Assembly: GCA_946408355.1 (NCBI GenBank)
Contig: CAMJRX010000013.1
Coordinates: forward strand, 1 to 55,680
Length of the DNA stretch: 55,680 nucleotides
Origin: an uncultured Selenomonadales bacterium
GTDB lineage: Bacteria > Bacillota > Negativicutes > Selenomonadales > Selenomonadaceae
Direction of reading: 5' to 3'
Below the pieces are notes generated by a model. The model saw only the letters and a list, made by a program, of their open reading frames with translations. It was not told the origin of the DNA and ran no database searches. Both the position numbers and the translations under genes were made by a program. This document shows, one piece after another, positions 54,816 to 55,680 of the stretch. Numbering within the stretch: the stretch's first letter is position 1; the number at the start of each line of letters is the position of its first letter.

Positions 54816-55455
54816 ACAAATCGCGGCTATCGTACGAAAAGATTTTCTAATTGGCTTGCGGCGGCGTGCGACGTTCGCGGCTATGATGATGTTCGCGTTG
54901 ACAGCTGTAGCAAGTTTAAGTTTATCAACAGGCGGCGCATTTGTCGAAACAAAATTTTTAGCAGCGTTGTTATGGGTCGTAATATTCTTCGCGGCAAGTG
55001 CAGGAATAGCGGGAACTTTCGATGATGAGGCAACAGCAGGCACTCTTCAAACTTTGAAACTTTATGCCGACGCGCAAGCAATTCTTTTCGGCAAAATGAT
55101 TTACGTTTTCTTATCGCTGAATGCGCTGACAATTTTTATCTTACCAATATTTTTAATTCTGTTTGATGTTGCTGTCGAAAAATTTTTCTTGTTACTCGCG
55201 ACAATTTTTTTTGGATTAATTGGAATTGCGGCGGCGAGCACGTTGACAGCGGCTCTGACGACTTCAGCAACAGTTAAAGGCGGGTTGTTCCCAATTTTAC
55301 TCTTCCCGATAACGCTTCCAATTTTTTTGCCCGTAATATCTTTAACAGAAATTTCATTTTCGGGCGGCGCATTTGAAATGAATTCTCTCGTCGTCATTGC
55401 GACATTTGATTTAATTTTGATAACAGCTTCGTCTATTCTTTACGACTACTTGTGA
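54790..55455 (+). CDS. ccmB: Heme exporter membrane protein CcmB
   Basis: 221 residues with six helices and the CcmB pattern: IVRKDFLIGLRRRATFAAMM at the start, FDDEATAGTLQTLKLYADAQ, FGKMIYVFLSL, and TSATVKGGLFPILLFPITLP. With CcmA it forms the CcmAB transporter of cytochrome c maturation system I. ATG 54790 lies inside ccmA (26-nt overlap); GGAGG is 13 nt upstream, somewhat far. ccmC and the rest of the system do not follow; an IS end begins 155 nt downstream. Confidence 0.88.
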   Translation: MKLFGSRFEQIAAIVRKDFLIGLRRRATFAAMMMFALTAVASLSLSTGGAFVETKFLAALLWVVIFFAASAGIAGTFDDEATAGTLQTLKLYADAQAILFGKMIYVFLSLNALTIFILPIFLILFDVAVEKFFLLLATIFFGLIGIAAASTLTAALTTSATVKGGLFPILLFPITLPIFLPVISLTEISFSGGAFEMNSLVVIATFDLILITASSILYDYL

Positions 55456-55610
55456 GAATGTTCAATGAATAAAAATTTTGCATACCAAAAAGCCTCCGTC
55501 GATTATATTTAATTAATTCAAGTAATTAGGTACACAAATACTTGCACCGTGTCGAGCAAAATGAACGCCCTGTAGATTTTTTTCCTATCAGCTCCATTCC
55601 GGAAAATATT

Positions 55611-55680
55611 TAGGGTTTGTTGGTAAATTAAAAGTGAATAACAGAAGAAGCAAGTAAAACGAAATTCTCAAAGCAAAGAG
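55611..55680 (+). mobile_element. Left end of another IS5-family element, running off the window
   Basis: TAGGGTTTGTTGGTAAATT at 55611 matches the end at 53042 in 18 of 19 bases. The following AAAACGAAATTCTCAAAGCAAAG resembles the leader of the copy at 46206. The transposase would start just beyond the window. The stretch 55456-55610 holds no gene that I can see. Confidence 0.65.

Overview
This window is a stretch of a low-GC bacterial chromosome, most likely from a diderm Firmicute of the class Negativicutes (Selenomonas-like). Firmicute traits are the yaaR-holB pair, SufU, a clostridial-hydrophobic-W protein, strong AGGAGG-type ribosome binding sites and many TTG or GTG starts. Traits of a cell with an outer membrane are a TolC-type channel with a periplasmic adaptor, and CcmAB. 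FliB, a FliK-like tail and two O-GlcNAc-transferase-like enzymes suggest a flagellated cell that modifies surface proteins. The taxonomic call is inference from gene content. I see no rRNA, tRNA, CRISPR array or prophage.

Layout. 1-3.6 kb: end of a Q/N/P-repeat protein, facing a U32 peptidase. 3.7-8.4 kb (+): orphan PTS sorbitol IIA, a phosphosugar isomerase, hypA-hypB-hydrogenase protease, a coiled-coil protein, hisA-hisF. 8.4-10.9 kb (-): trpE-trpG and a low-molecular-weight phosphatase. 11-18.2 kb (+): iron alcohol dehydrogenase, a 6S RNA gene, yaaR-holB, smpB, a ChW-repeat exported protein and two tandem GT41 glycosyltransferases. 18.2-25.3 kb (-): an exported CsgG-like protein, then a seven-gene operon (hydroxyacid dehydrogenase, a P-type ATPase relative without catalytic residues, sufU, prfA, hemW, IMPACT protein, PhzF protein) ending at a clear terminator. 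25.5-30.9 kb (+): iron-sulfur flavoprotein, FliB, PAP2 phosphatase, short RNase G, aldose epimerase, metallo-hydrolase.

31-41.5 kb is mixed: an MtnA-type isomerase facing a class II aldolase (a likely 5-deoxyribose disposal pair), an aldo/keto reductase with ferredoxin clusters, a tiny membrane protein behind a Fur-like box, ligA, cbiC-cbiA, a broken FkbM methyltransferase and gatB. 41.7-46.7 kb (-): a CLC transporter without the gating glutamate, MacA-like adaptor, TolC and TatA, flanked by fragments of surface-protein genes and an IS5-family remnant. 46.8-52.9 kb (-): a six-gene M15 peptidase-oppABCDF operon. 53-55.7 kb (+): IS remnants bracketing a Crp/Fnr regulator and ccmAB.

Three repeat classes run through the window: a roughly 70-90 nt hairpin-ended interspersed element (three copies, one supplying the C-terminus of CbiC), 7-nt tandem repeats (three sites, two in frame inside genes), and decayed IS5-family ends.
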